From contig NZ_JACXST010000001.1 in NCBI RefSeq assembly GCF_014850975.1, forward strand, positions 1,116,001-1,180,000: a DNA stretch of 64,000 nt, given 5' to 3'. This document shows positions 54,760 to 64,000 of this stretch, in pieces. Below the pieces are notes generated by a model, which saw only the letters and a list, made by a program, of their open reading frames with translations, made no database searches and was not told where the DNA came from. How positions within the stretch are numbered: position 1 is the first letter of the stretch; every line of letters begins with the position of its first letter. The DNA is from Methylomonas fluvii. GTDB taxonomy: Bacteria; Pseudomonadota; Gammaproteobacteria; Methylococcales; Methylomonadaceae. The translations under genes and the position numbers were made by a program.

Positions 54760-56049
54760 TTATGTCCTGAAAAAGTTTATGGCCTCGGCAATTTGTTGTT
54801 TTGCGTCCTGTAGCGCTTTTAGCGACATGTCTGGCGTCAGTGCGCTATCGTCCAGTTTCTGAAAGGCCGGCAAGGTGTTTAGCGGCGGCAGTTTCTGGGT
54901 ATTGGCGCCGCCGAGTTGGCTGTGAAATTTGGCTAACAGCACAACGTCGTAGAGTTGCAGGCCCTGGCCGTCGTCAAAGTACCAGTTTGTGGTGTTCACG
55001 GGAATTTGCTGGAAACTTTCGGGGAAATGCCATTTTTTCAAAATATGGGTGCCCAACAAACCTTGCAGGCAGACGATGCTGGCCTGTAATTCTTCTTCGG
55101 TATAGCGCGACATGTCGATGCTTTCGGCAAAGGTGACAATCGGTAAGGCGCCGATGTTGTGAATTAGCCCGGCCAGTAAGGCTTCGTCGGCGTTTACTTT
55201 TCGGGTTAATCCGGCTAGCGTGTGGCTGAGGCTGGCAATCTGGATGCTTTGTTTCCAAAGTGTCTGAATAATGTTGTTCAGTTGCCGGTTGCGGCTTCTG
55301 AACAGCTGGTGCAGGCTGATGCTGGTAACCAGGTTTTGCGTGGTTTTAAATCCCAGCCGATTCACTGCATCATGGCTGCTGGTGATCGGGTTGCTGCCAC
55401 GGTAGATCGGGCTGTTTGCTACTTGAATCAGTTTGGAGGATATAACCGGGTCAAGGTTTAAAATCTTCACCGCGTCGGCGATGCTGATGTCTTTTTGCAA
55501 GGCGCTGCGCAAACGCAAGGCAACATCCGGCAGGCTGGGAACATGCAGGTTGTCGGCTCTGAACGCTTCGCAAAAGCTATCGAAAAAAAAGCTGTCTCGC
55601 AGCTTGAGCGGAATGCTCTCAGGGTTGATCAGCGGATTGTTGACGGGTTTGCTGCTGTGCTGCAGGTTGGACAGCGGCATGTAGATGATTTGGGTCGGCG
55701 ATTTGGCTATCGCGCTGAAGGCGTGTTCGCCGGATGTTGCCAGGGGATAGCAGGCTTTAAAAGTGTCGGCTTCGACCGTATAACCGGCGCCATTATTCGC
55801 TTCCAGATAGACGTTGCCGGTGTAGAGGTAGCTTAGCTGTTCCGCCTCGGCGCCGCGGTTAAATATGATGTCGCCGGGGTTGAAGTTTCGCATGGTCACC
55901 GGTATCGCCAGCAAGTCCGCCGCCGGCAAGTCCCCCAGCGGGATGAGCTTTTGCAGATAGCTCAACGGCACTTGGTTGACGGTTGCTGCGGGGGGGCTGC
56001 TCTCTGTCGGCGTTTTGTCCGGGGATTTTTTTAAAAATTTCCAGATCAT
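54760..56049 (-). CDS. cNMP-binding-like/HDOD protein (second of three)
   Basis: Protein of 429 residues, paralogous to its neighbours: beta-roll domain (LQKLIPLGDLPAADLLAIP, FNPGDIIFNRGAEAEQLSYLY) followed by HDOD (LPSLPDVALRLRSALQKDIS, NLDPVISSKLIQVANSPIY, LLAGLIHNIGALPIVTFAE). It lies 4 bases after the first HDOD gene and 1 base before the third, so the three genes form a tight transcriptional block. No metal-binding HD pair is evident, as for HDOD in general. Confidence 0.9.
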   Translation of the reverse strand: MIWKFLKKSPDKTPTESSPPAATVNQVPLSYLQKLIPLGDLPAADLLAIPVTMRNFNPGDIIFNRGAEAEQLSYLYTGNVYLEANNGAGYTVEADTFKACYPLATSGEHAFSAIAKSPTQIIYMPLSNLQHSSKPVNNPLINPESIPLKLRDSFFFDSFCEAFRADNLHVPSLPDVALRLRSALQKDISIADAVKILNLDPVISSKLIQVANSPIYRGSNPITSSHDAVNRLGFKTTQNLVTSISLHQLFRSRNRQLNNIIQTLWKQSIQIASLSHTLAGLTRKVNADEALLAGLIHNIGALPIVTFAESIDMSRYTEEELQASIVCLQGLLGTHILKKWHFPESFQQIPVNTTNWYFDDGQGLQLYDVVLLAKFHSQLGGANTQKLPPLNTLPAFQKLDDSALTPDMSLKALQDAKQQIAEAINFFRT

Positions 56050-56053
56050 GCGG

Positions 56054-57334
56054 CTAGGACGAAAATATGCTCAATGCTTCGTGAATTTTAGTTTTGGCAT
56101 CGTGCAAGATTGCCAGCGTATTTTCCGGAGACAAAGAGAAGTTTTTCAATTTGGCCGCCGCCGGAATCGCGGTAATCGCCGGCAGATCCGAAGTCGCTTT
56201 TTTGCCGATCAGGGCATGGAGTCTGGACAGGACTACTATATCGGTCACCGTCAAGGTATCGCCGCTGTTTTGAAACCAGTCGCTGGATGATTTGGCGACG
56301 TCGATGAACTCTTCGGCAAAATCCCATTCCTTCAACACCACGGCGCCGACCGGGCCTTTGATGATGGGCATGGCTTCCAGGATTTCGGCGTCGTTATGGT
56401 ATTCGGGTGGCAAGTTGGCGGTAAAACTCAGAAAGGGAATCACGCCGATGTCGCAGACCAGCCCGGCCAGTAAGGCATTTTCCGGATTTTGCTGCATGCT
56501 GTGGCTGGCCAGCACATGGCACAGGCCGGACAGATAAAGGCTTTGCTTCCACAGATCTTCCAAATGATTTTTAATCAGCGGGGATTTGCTTTTGAAAATC
56601 TGCTTCATACTCAGCGCCGTTACTAGGTTGCGCGTGGCGTTTAAGCCGATACGCACAACAGCGTCCTTGCAGTTTTTCGCGGGTACGTTGGTTAGATATA
56701 ACGGGCAATTGGCGACTTCGATCAATTTTGCGGAGATGGCAGGGTCCAGTTGGATGATCTTGACGGCTTCGTCGATGTTGACATCTCTTTGGATGGCTTT
56801 GCGCAAATTGATCGCCACTTCGGGTAATGAAGGGATTTCTATTTCATGGTCGTTATTTTCGAAATGTTCGATGAATAAATTCAATAGCCGGTTGTGGTGC
56901 AATTCTTCCGGGATAGATAGCTTGCCGTGGTCTTGGCGGCTGGGCGTCAGCATGATTTTCAGGGATACCCGCAACAGGTCTATCTCGGTTTTTGCGGTGG
57001 CGGTGGCGGTGTGCTTGATACCGCTGCATATCGGGAATTTGGCTTGTGCGCTGCCTGCCGATATTTCATAGCTTTTGCCGTTGTGGTCGGCCAAAATCAC
57101 CGTGCCGCGCAACAAATACATTGCGCAAGTCGCCTGCTGGTTGACGCTGAACAAGGTGCTGCCGGCCGGCAGGGTTTCGACGTGATTCTCGGTGGCGAAA
57201 GTTTGTAATATCTCGTCGCTTAAATTCCTGATGGGGAATAACTGTTTTAGAGTTTCCGGCGTAATGTGTTGCCCACCGCGCTGCGGTTTGCCTTTAGCAT
57301 GGGATTTTTCAAAAAAAGCTCTAATTCCACTCAT
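56054..57334 (-). CDS. cNMP-binding-like/HDOD protein (first of three)
   Basis: Protein of 426 residues with a beta-roll domain resembling cNMP-binding proteins (LKQLFPIRNLSDEILQTFA, LPAGSTLFSVNQQATCAMYLL) and a C-terminal HDOD domain (IPSLPEVAINLRKAIQRDVN, QLDPAISAKLIEVANCPLYL, LLAGLVCDIGVIPFLSF). The segment EHFENNDHEIEIPSLP joins the two. It lies 73 bases after aroE on the same strand. Sensing through the beta-roll is inferred from the fold. Confidence 0.9.
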   Translation of the reverse strand: MSGIRAFFEKSHAKGKPQRGGQHITPETLKQLFPIRNLSDEILQTFATENHVETLPAGSTLFSVNQQATCAMYLLRGTVILADHNGKSYEISAGSAQAKFPICSGIKHTATATAKTEIDLLRVSLKIMLTPSRQDHGKLSIPEELHHNRLLNLFIEHFENNDHEIEIPSLPEVAINLRKAIQRDVNIDEAVKIIQLDPAISAKLIEVANCPLYLTNVPAKNCKDAVVRIGLNATRNLVTALSMKQIFKSKSPLIKNHLEDLWKQSLYLSGLCHVLASHSMQQNPENALLAGLVCDIGVIPFLSFTANLPPEYHNDAEILEAMPIIKGPVGAVVLKEWDFAEEFIDVAKSSSDWFQNSGDTLTVTDIVVLSRLHALIGKKATSDLPAITAIPAAAKLKNFSLSPENTLAILHDAKTKIHEALSIFSS

Positions 57335-57407
57335 AGTATTCCAGTAAACGTTGATAGCGGGTGGTTTGGGGAGATTGTTACCATGGACATTGCCCCGGTC
57401 AATAGTT

Positions 57408-58256
57408 TCATCCGTTCGTGTTGTTTAATTCTCTTTCGGCGTTTAACAGGCCAATTATGGTCGAAGTTTGCGGGCGGACGCCTCGCCAAATAAAGAACGC
57501 TTCGGCGGCCTGTTCTACCAGCATGCCCAAGCCGTCCAGGCTTTGCGCCGCGTTATTTGCTAAGCCCCAAGTCACAAATGCGGTGGCTTGGTTGGCATAA
57601 GCCAAGTCGTAGCAACTGCCGCCGGTTTTCAACAATGCTTCGGGCAAGGGCGGCAAATCGCCGCTGAGGCTGGCTGATGTGGCATTGATGATCAAATCGA
57701 ATTGGCGATCTGTAAGATTAGCGTAATCGCAAGCATGCACCGCACCTAGTTCTGCGAAATCCTCGGCAATAGCTTGGGCTTTGCCCGCATTACGATTGAC
57801 GATGATCAATGTCGATGGCTGTTGTTCCAGTAGGGGAGGGACGACGCCGCGTGTGGCGCCTCCTGCCCCTAGAATCAAAATCTTGGCGCCATTCAGTGTG
57901 ATGCCATGGTTTATGGTTAAGTCGTTAAGCAAGCCGATCCCATCGGTGTTGTCGCCCAAAATGCTGTCGTCCGCTTGGCAGACTAAGGTGTTGACGGCTT
58001 TTGCTTGACGAGCGCGCTCTGTCAGGTGGTCGGCATATTGCCAGGCCAGTTCCTTGAGCGGGACGGTGCAATTCAGGCCTTTGCCGCCATCGGCAAAAAA
58101 ACGACTGGTAGCCGCGGCAAAAGTTTCCGCAGGAACCTCTTGGGCCACATAGTCCATGAGTTGACCGGTTTGCTCGGCAAATAATTTATGGATACGCGGT
58201 GATTTACTGTGGCTGATCGGCTGCCCGAACACCGCATAATGTTCAATTTTCATCAT
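57408..58256 (-). CDS. aroE: Shikimate dehydrogenase
   Basis: NADPH-dependent enzyme reducing 3-dehydroshikimate in aromatic amino-acid synthesis. The protein has 282 residues. Seen: substrate site FGQPISHSKSPRIHKLF, catalytic Lys in NCTVPLKELAW, NADP loop ILGAGGATRGV with VNRNAGKA, and the C-terminal DGLGMLVEQAAEAFF. Two consecutive ATGs (58256 and 58253) are possible. Its 5' end overlaps the 3' end of the membrane protein gene by about 14 bases. Confidence 0.97.
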   Translation of the reverse strand: MMKIEHYAVFGQPISHSKSPRIHKLFAEQTGQLMDYVAQEVPAETFAAATSRFFADGGKGLNCTVPLKELAWQYADHLTERARQAKAVNTLVCQADDSILGDNTDGIGLLNDLTINHGITLNGAKILILGAGGATRGVVPPLLEQQPSTLIIVNRNAGKAQAIAEDFAELGAVHACDYANLTDRQFDLIINATSASLSGDLPPLPEALLKTGGSCYDLAYANQATAFVTWGLANNAAQSLDGLGMLVEQAAEAFFIWRGVRPQTSTIIGLLNAERELNNTNG

Positions 58257-58818
58257 CGGTAGCGTATTTACTGCGCCAATATTCCCAGAGGAAAGTGCAG
58301 GCTGTCACCAACACCCCCAGTCCTATACTGATGGGCATAAAGTTCTCGAAATAGGCCACGATCAGCGCGCAGGTTGCCAGGAAAAAGCCGAGTAAGCTGT
58401 ACTGCCAGCCGATGCGGATGCCATCCAGCATGGTTGCCAAGGCCAGGATCAGCAAGATAACCAGGCTGGCGCTTCTGTCGGATAACTGCTCGGATTTGTT
58501 AAGCAATGCGGCGGCTATCACCACCACCAGTGTGTGCAGCCAATGCAGGCCTTGGGCTTTGACGATGTCGCCAAAGTCGTTGTCGTTGGTTCTGGTTTGT
58601 AGCCAGGAGACGAAAATCGACAGCATGCCAAACACGATCACCATGAATAGCCAATAGCCGTAGCCGTCGTGCGGGTTGAATTCGGTAATAGCGATACCGG
58701 TCAGCGACAAAACGACCAGCAGAATAAATACCGCCTGTTCCAGGCCGAAGTAACGTCGGCGCTCTTGGGGCGGATCGTCAGTCGAATGACTGTCATCAGA
58801 ATCAAAGTCTTGGTTCAT
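58243..58818 (-). CDS. Uncharacterised membrane protein between hemB and aroE
   Basis: Protein of 191 residues. An acidic/hydrophilic N-terminus (MNQDFDSDDSHSTDDPP) precedes about five membrane helices (AVFILLVVLSLTGIA, LFMVIVFGMLSIFVSW, LHTLVVVIAAALL, SLVILLILALATMLDG, SLLGFFLATCALIVAYF). No family recognised. It follows hemB by 24 bases and overlaps aroE, so it is surely co-transcribed with both. Confidence 0.85.
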   Translation of the reverse strand: MNQDFDSDDSHSTDDPPQERRRYFGLEQAVFILLVVLSLTGIAITEFNPHDGYGYWLFMVIVFGMLSIFVSWLQTRTNDNDFGDIVKAQGLHWLHTLVVVIAAALLNKSEQLSDRSASLVILLILALATMLDGIRIGWQYSLLGFFLATCALIVAYFENFMPISIGLGVLVTACTFLWEYWRSKYATDDEN

Positions 58819-58842
58819 GCCTGGTCCGTTTGTGTCTGGTTG

Positions 58843-60646
<1,804 letters not shown>

Positions 60647-60698
60647 GTTTTTCCCCTCTCTTAGTGTTCCCGATTGTGCCGTTTAGGGGCAGTCGGGA

Positions 60699-61442
60699 AT
60701 GACCATCAGTATGCAATCCGCTAAAGACTCTCTGTACGCCAGTCCGCTAGGCGAAATCAACGCATTTGCTTTCGACGAAACTGTCGTCAAAGTCTTTCCG
60801 GACATGATCCAGCGCTCTGTTCCCGGTTACAGCACCATCATCTCGGCAATTGGTTTACTGGCAGCGCGCTTTGCCAAGGAAGACAGTGTTTGCTACGACT
60901 TGGGCTGTTCGCTGGGGGCGGCGACTTTGGCTATGCATCAGCAAATCACTACTAACAATTGCCGAATCGTTGGCGTGGATTGTTCGGCTGCAATGGTCGA
61001 GCAATGCCGGCAAAATCTGTCAGTTGTTTCCGGCGGAGCCGGGATAGAAATCCTATGTGCCGATATTCGGGACATGGCGATTAGTAATGCCTCGGTGGTG
61101 GTGCTGAATTTTACGTTGCAATTTATTCCGTTGGCCGATCGGCAGGCTTTTTTGACCACGATCTATCGAGGTTTGTTACCGGGCGGGATTTTGATTTTGT
61201 CCGAAAAACTGGCGTTCGATGATGCCAGGCAGCAAGCTTTGCAGATCGATATGCATCATTTATTCAAAAAAGCCCAAGGCTATAGTGAGCTGGAAATCAG
61301 CCAGAAGCGCAGTGCTTTGGAAAATGTGTTGATTCCGGAAACCTTTGCCGCGCATCAACAGCGCTTAAAGTTGGCGGGGTTCGCCAGCGCGGAAGTCTGG
61401 TTTCAGTATTTCAACTTCGCGTCGATGATTGCATTGAAATGA
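60699..61442 (+). CDS. cmoA: Carboxy-S-adenosyl-L-methionine synthase
   Basis: Makes carboxy-SAM from SAM and prephenate for the tRNA wobble base cmo5U. The protein has 247 residues with a SAM-binding core (VCYDLGCSLGAATLAM, IVGVDCSAAMVEQC, VVLNFTLQFIP). Its stop overlaps the start of cmoB by 4 bases, the usual pairing. Two ATGs (60699 and 60711) are possible; the first is used. Confidence 0.96.
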   Translation: MTISMQSAKDSLYASPLGEINAFAFDETVVKVFPDMIQRSVPGYSTIISAIGLLAARFAKEDSVCYDLGCSLGAATLAMHQQITTNNCRIVGVDCSAAMVEQCRQNLSVVSGGAGIEILCADIRDMAISNASVVVLNFTLQFIPLADRQAFLTTIYRGLLPGGILILSEKLAFDDARQQALQIDMHHLFKKAQGYSELEISQKRSALENVLIPETFAAHQQRLKLAGFASAEVWFQYFNFASMIALK

Positions 61443-62410
61443 CGCTATACCAAGGTCTTTATCAAGCATTGGCGGCGGCCGGCGACGAAGTCTGGGTAAA
61501 CCGTTTGCCTGAGCAATTGGCGGCGGCTTTTGCTGATTCGTCGCATGGCGATCTACGGCGCTGGCAACAGGTCGTAGACGATTTGCCGGATTTGATGCCG
61601 TCGAGTGTCGATTTGTTGGAGAGCGTTAGAGTAGGCCAGGCAGAGGATGTTTCTGATGAGGTGCGGGCCGGTTTGCGCGAGCAATTGATGCAACTGCATC
61701 CTTGGCGGAAAGGGCCTTATCGGCTATTTGGCATCGACATCGATACCGAATGGCGTTCGGATTGGAAATGGGACAGGGTGAAAGAACAGATTGCACCGCT
61801 GAAGAATCGACTGGTTTTGGATGTCGGGTGTGGCAATGGTTATCATTGTTGGCGGATGTTCGGTGCGGGAGCGAGATTGGTGGTTGGCATTGATCCTACT
61901 TTGCTCAGCGTGATGCAGTTTCAGGCGATCCGTAAATTGCACGGCGAAGCACAGATTTATCTGTTGCCACTGGGGATAGAAGATGTACCGGCCAACATGG
62001 GGCTGTTCGATACGGTGTTTTCGATGGGGGTGTTGTATCACCGCCGCTCGCCCATCGATCATTTGCTGGAATTAAAAGGCAGTTTGCGTGCTGGCGGTGA
62101 ATTGATTTTGGAGACTCTGGTAGTTGAAGGGGATGCGCAGCATGTCTTAGTGCCGGAGGGGCGTTATGCGCAAATGCGCAATGTGTGGTTTTTACCGAGC
62201 TGCGCAGCTTTGATGTTATGGATGCGCCGCTGCGGGTTTAAAAATATTCGCCTAGCAGATGTTTCCAAGACCTCTGTCGAGGAGCAGCGCAGTACCGAAT
62301 GGATGCGGTTTCATTCTTTGGCGGAATTTTTAGATCCACATTCTCCGGATTTGACTTGCGAAGGCTTGCCGGCGCCGGTTCGCGCGGTGGTTGTGGCTAG
62401 CGTAGATTAA
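61439..62410 (+). CDS. cmoB: tRNA U34 carboxymethyltransferase
   Basis: Transfers the carboxymethyl group of carboxy-SAM to 5-hydroxyuridine at tRNA position 34. The protein has 323 residues, as in E. coli. Motifs: RKGPYRLFGIDIDTEWRSDW, LDVGCGNGYHCWRMFGAGA and FSMGVLYHRRSPIDHL. The gene is coupled to cmoA by an ATGA overlap. Confidence 0.97.
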   Translation: MTLYQGLYQALAAAGDEVWVNRLPEQLAAAFADSSHGDLRRWQQVVDDLPDLMPSSVDLLESVRVGQAEDVSDEVRAGLREQLMQLHPWRKGPYRLFGIDIDTEWRSDWKWDRVKEQIAPLKNRLVLDVGCGNGYHCWRMFGAGARLVVGIDPTLLSVMQFQAIRKLHGEAQIYLLPLGIEDVPANMGLFDTVFSMGVLYHRRSPIDHLLELKGSLRAGGELILETLVVEGDAQHVLVPEGRYAQMRNVWFLPSCAALMLWMRRCGFKNIRLADVSKTSVEEQRSTEWMRFHSLAEFLDPHSPDLTCEGLPAPVRAVVVASVD

Positions 62411-62539
62411 TCAGTGGATTTTTGTTTTTGAATTGTAAAATTTAAAGAACAGGCTAAGATTGGCTAGCTTGAAAGGTCAGCCGATATGCGTATGCGCTGA
62501 TTAGTCCAGGCAGCCCTGAAATCCAATCGGAGAAAATCC

Positions 62540-62866
62540 ATGAAAAAGTTATTTGTACTTTTTATGCTGTGTTCTTTTGCCGTATTTGCTGAGCCAATCA
62601 ATATCAACCAAGCGGATGCCGAAACCATTTCCAAGGCATTGACCGGGATAGGCCCGAAGAAGGCAGAGGCGGTGGTTCAATACCGTAAGGAGCATGGCGA
62701 TTTTAAGACATTGAAAGATCTGGAAAATGTATCTGGAATTGGCGAGAAAACCGCCCAACAGAACGAGAAGAATATTCTGTTTGGGGATTCTGCTCCCGCT
62801 ACAGCTGAAAAAATTGCTAAGCCAGAGAAACCGGAAAAGCCCCAGGAGCCTAAAAAACCAAAATAA
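62540..62866 (+). CDS. Small exported helix-hairpin-helix protein (ComEA-like)
   Basis: Protein of 108 residues. A signal peptide (about 1-17, FAVFAEP) is followed by two helix-hairpin-helix motifs (ALTGIGPKKAEAVVQYRK and LENVSGIGEKTAQQN), as in the DNA-binding half of the competence protein ComEA, and a Lys/Pro/Glu-rich tail. In naturally competent bacteria such proteins hold incoming DNA in the periplasm. No other competence gene is nearby. GGAG about 8 bases upstream supports the ATG. Confidence 0.9.
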   Translation: MKKLFVLFMLCSFAVFAEPININQADAETISKALTGIGPKKAEAVVQYRKEHGDFKTLKDLENVSGIGEKTAQQNEKNILFGDSAPATAEKIAKPEKPEKPQEPKKPK

Positions 62867-62872
62867 GGCGAC

Positions 62873-62907
62873 TGAGTTGGCGCGCTTGGGCTTGGCGCGC
62901 CAACTCA
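62873..62907. terminator. Perfect hairpin between the ComEA-like and MIF-like genes
   Basis: Arms tgagttggcgcgc (62873-62885) and gcgcgccaactca (62895-62907) with a 9-base loop. It lies 7 bases after the plus-strand stop and could serve both convergent genes. The T run is poor (ctgtctttt about 10 bases on), so termination is likely but not certain. Confidence 0.65.
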
Positions 62908-62961
62908 TTGAGTCTGTCTTTTCTGAAATGTTCGGTCGTATTTATTCGACGTCCGGGTCGT

Positions 62962-63309
62962 TTAGCCAAATGTCGAGCCGTTCCAGCCCCAAAAATCAGC
63001 CGGACAGTTACTGAATTCGATATAAATCCGATCCTGAGGGATTGAAAGTCGGGCATTGAGCAATTGGCATATAGCTGCGGACAAGTTTCTGGCTTGGCTA
63101 CTGCTCAGGCCAATGCTCTTGCATTCCAGATATGCCAAGGAGGTTGTGCTGCCGGCAAACAGCATGGCGTCGTTTTGCTCAATGCTAATCATGACGTAGC
63201 GCTCCGGTTTGCCGGTCTCTTTGGACACCAATTGCGACAGTTCGCCTAACAATTTTGATTTCAGTTCGGTATCGATCGCTGAGTTGGTGTTCAATTTTAA
63301 AAAGGGCAT
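62962..63309 (-). CDS. MIF-like tautomerase
   Basis: Protein of 115 residues of the macrophage migration inhibitory factor type within the tautomerase superfamily. After removal of Met1 the catalytic Pro1 is exposed (MPFLKLNTN). Other landmarks: KPERYVMISIEQND, AYLECKSIGLSSSQ, RIYIEFSNCPADFWGWNG. The ATG at 63309 has AGGAG about 7 bases upstream and gives the Met-Pro start; a GTG 6 bases earlier would not. The substrate could be phenylpyruvate; function in bacteria is not settled. Confidence 0.92.
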   Translation of the reverse strand: MPFLKLNTNSAIDTELKSKLLGELSQLVSKETGKPERYVMISIEQNDAMLFAGSTTSLAYLECKSIGLSSSQARNLSAAICQLLNARLSIPQDRIYIEFSNCPADFWGWNGSTFG

Positions 63310-63338
63310 GACCACTCTCCTGTTTTTTTGGGGGGGGG

Positions 63339-63845
63339 CTAAATTGCCGGCCAGCGTTGGATAATCCGATATTCAACGCCATCCGGACCTGAGCAGGATT
63401 CTACCAAGCAGAATCCTATTGTCTGCCAAAGTATGGGGGCGAAATCGAAATCGATTGCCGAGCTAGCCTTTTTAACTAAAGTGACATGCGGTTTGAATGG
63501 TCTGTTTTCGATGGGTATGCCTTGTTGTTTGGCTATGCGGGCCAAGTTTTCGTTTAATATCGACACGCTTTGATCGAATTGACCGGCGGTCAGGCATAGC
63601 ACGGCAGGTTTTTTCCAGAAACTCAGGCGGTCAAAACGTAACGTTATCAGCGGTGCTGGCAGTTTTCCTGCCTCCCTGGTGATTATGGCCTGTTGTTCTG
63701 CAGAAATTCTCCCTAAAAACAACAGGGTGACATGTAAGTTTGCTTCGTTAACAGGTTTTCCGGTCTGGTTTAGTTGGTTGATTAAAGTCGCGCATTGTTG
63801 TCTTGTGTTTTGTTCCGGCCATAGGGCAAAAAAGAGACGTTTCAA
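63339..63845 (-). CDS. thpR: RNA 2',3'-cyclic phosphodiesterase (2'-5' RNA ligase family)
   Basis: Protein of 168 residues of the 2H phosphoesterase superfamily with both HxTx motifs: NLHVTLLFLG and FKPHVTLVKK. ThpR (LigT) opens 2',3'-cyclic phosphates and reversibly joins tRNA half molecules by 2'-5' bonds in vitro. It lies 29 bases upstream of the MIF-like gene on the same strand; the two are probably co-transcribed. Confidence 0.95.
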   Translation of the reverse strand: MKRLFFALWPEQNTRQQCATLINQLNQTGKPVNEANLHVTLLFLGRISAEQQAIITREAGKLPAPLITLRFDRLSFWKKPAVLCLTAGQFDQSVSILNENLARIAKQQGIPIENRPFKPHVTLVKKASSAIDFDFAPILWQTIGFCLVESCSGPDGVEYRIIQRWPAI

Positions 63846-64000
63846 GCTGTTCCTCTCCGATTGTTGTTAGATCGAGGTGTGACTTTTTCAAGTTTTCGAT
63901 GGCAGGCAAAATGCTGCGATTTGCGTGTCGAGAGCAGGTGATCAGGCTAAAGGACGCTGTGTTATTGCTGCGAGGATGGACAATTAGCCAAAAAAATATC

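Overview
The window looks like chromosomal DNA of a gammaproteobacterium. The markers are an Rsd/AlgQ-family protein, the cmoA-cmoB pair, engB/yihA next to a di-haem cytochrome c4 gene, an oligopeptidase A gene (prlC), an E. coli-length endonuclease III and a RlpA-type lipoprotein. The density of periplasmic copper-type proteins (multicopper oxidase, cupredoxin, SmbP-like protein, HvfA/bufferin-like peptide) together with many chemoreceptors would fit a methanotroph of the Methylococcales. That is inference only: no methane or methanol oxidation gene lies in the window. No rRNA, tRNA, intact IS element, prophage or CRISPR array was seen.

Layout. 1-11.1 kb (minus strand): a chemotaxis operon reading short MCP, CheY, STAS protein, CheA, a 1463-residue PAS/poly-HAMP/CZB receptor, and a second poly-HAMP receptor cut by the left edge. 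The two large receptors share an apparently identical stretch of at least 1.3 kb. 11.3-15.8 kb: an ASCH protein, then a minus-strand HvfABC-like RiPP operon (Cys/Met-rich precursor, a DedA-type membrane protein, a DUF692/MNIO enzyme, a DUF2063 partner), then nth and a SmbP-like gene. 15.8-28.4 kb: thyA, a DUF4124 protein, an SDR, a small helical exported protein, a nucleosidase-like protein, Rsd/AlgQ, a UPF0182 membrane protein, a membrane-anchored multicopper oxidase, a GH17 membrane protein and a HEAGH-motif protein. 28.4-35.6 kb: two tandem diguanylate cyclases, dsbA, cytochrome c4, engB, a His-rich/glycine-rich gene pair and a RlpA-like lipoprotein.

35.7-42.9 kb (minus): valS followed by HDOD-GAF, a double receiver, a PAS protein and a CZB-type MCP; the last two resemble the split CetB/CetA energy-taxis receptor. 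43.2-47.9 kb: an ABM monooxygenase, a DJ-1/PfpI protein, a REP-like inverted pair, a MOSC protein, two membrane proteins and a cupredoxin gene beside a membrane-anchored partner. 48.1-51.3 kb: pgi, a frameshifted Rhs remnant next to an orphan TssJ-like lipoprotein, and a zinc-ribbon protein. 51.3-59.9 kb (minus): a closely spaced run hemB, membrane protein, aroE, three tandem HDOD proteins and prlC. 60-63.9 kb: an MlaC-like protein, cmoAB, a small HhH protein, a MIF-like tautomerase and thpR.

Two themes tie the window together. One is sensory signalling: four MCPs, CheA, CheY, a double receiver, two GGDEF proteins and four HDOD proteins. The other is periplasmic metal handling, probably copper: the RiPP, the SmbP-like protein, the multicopper oxidase, the cupredoxin pair and the His-rich protein. 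The most unusual locus is the RiPP operon at 11.7-14.5 kb.
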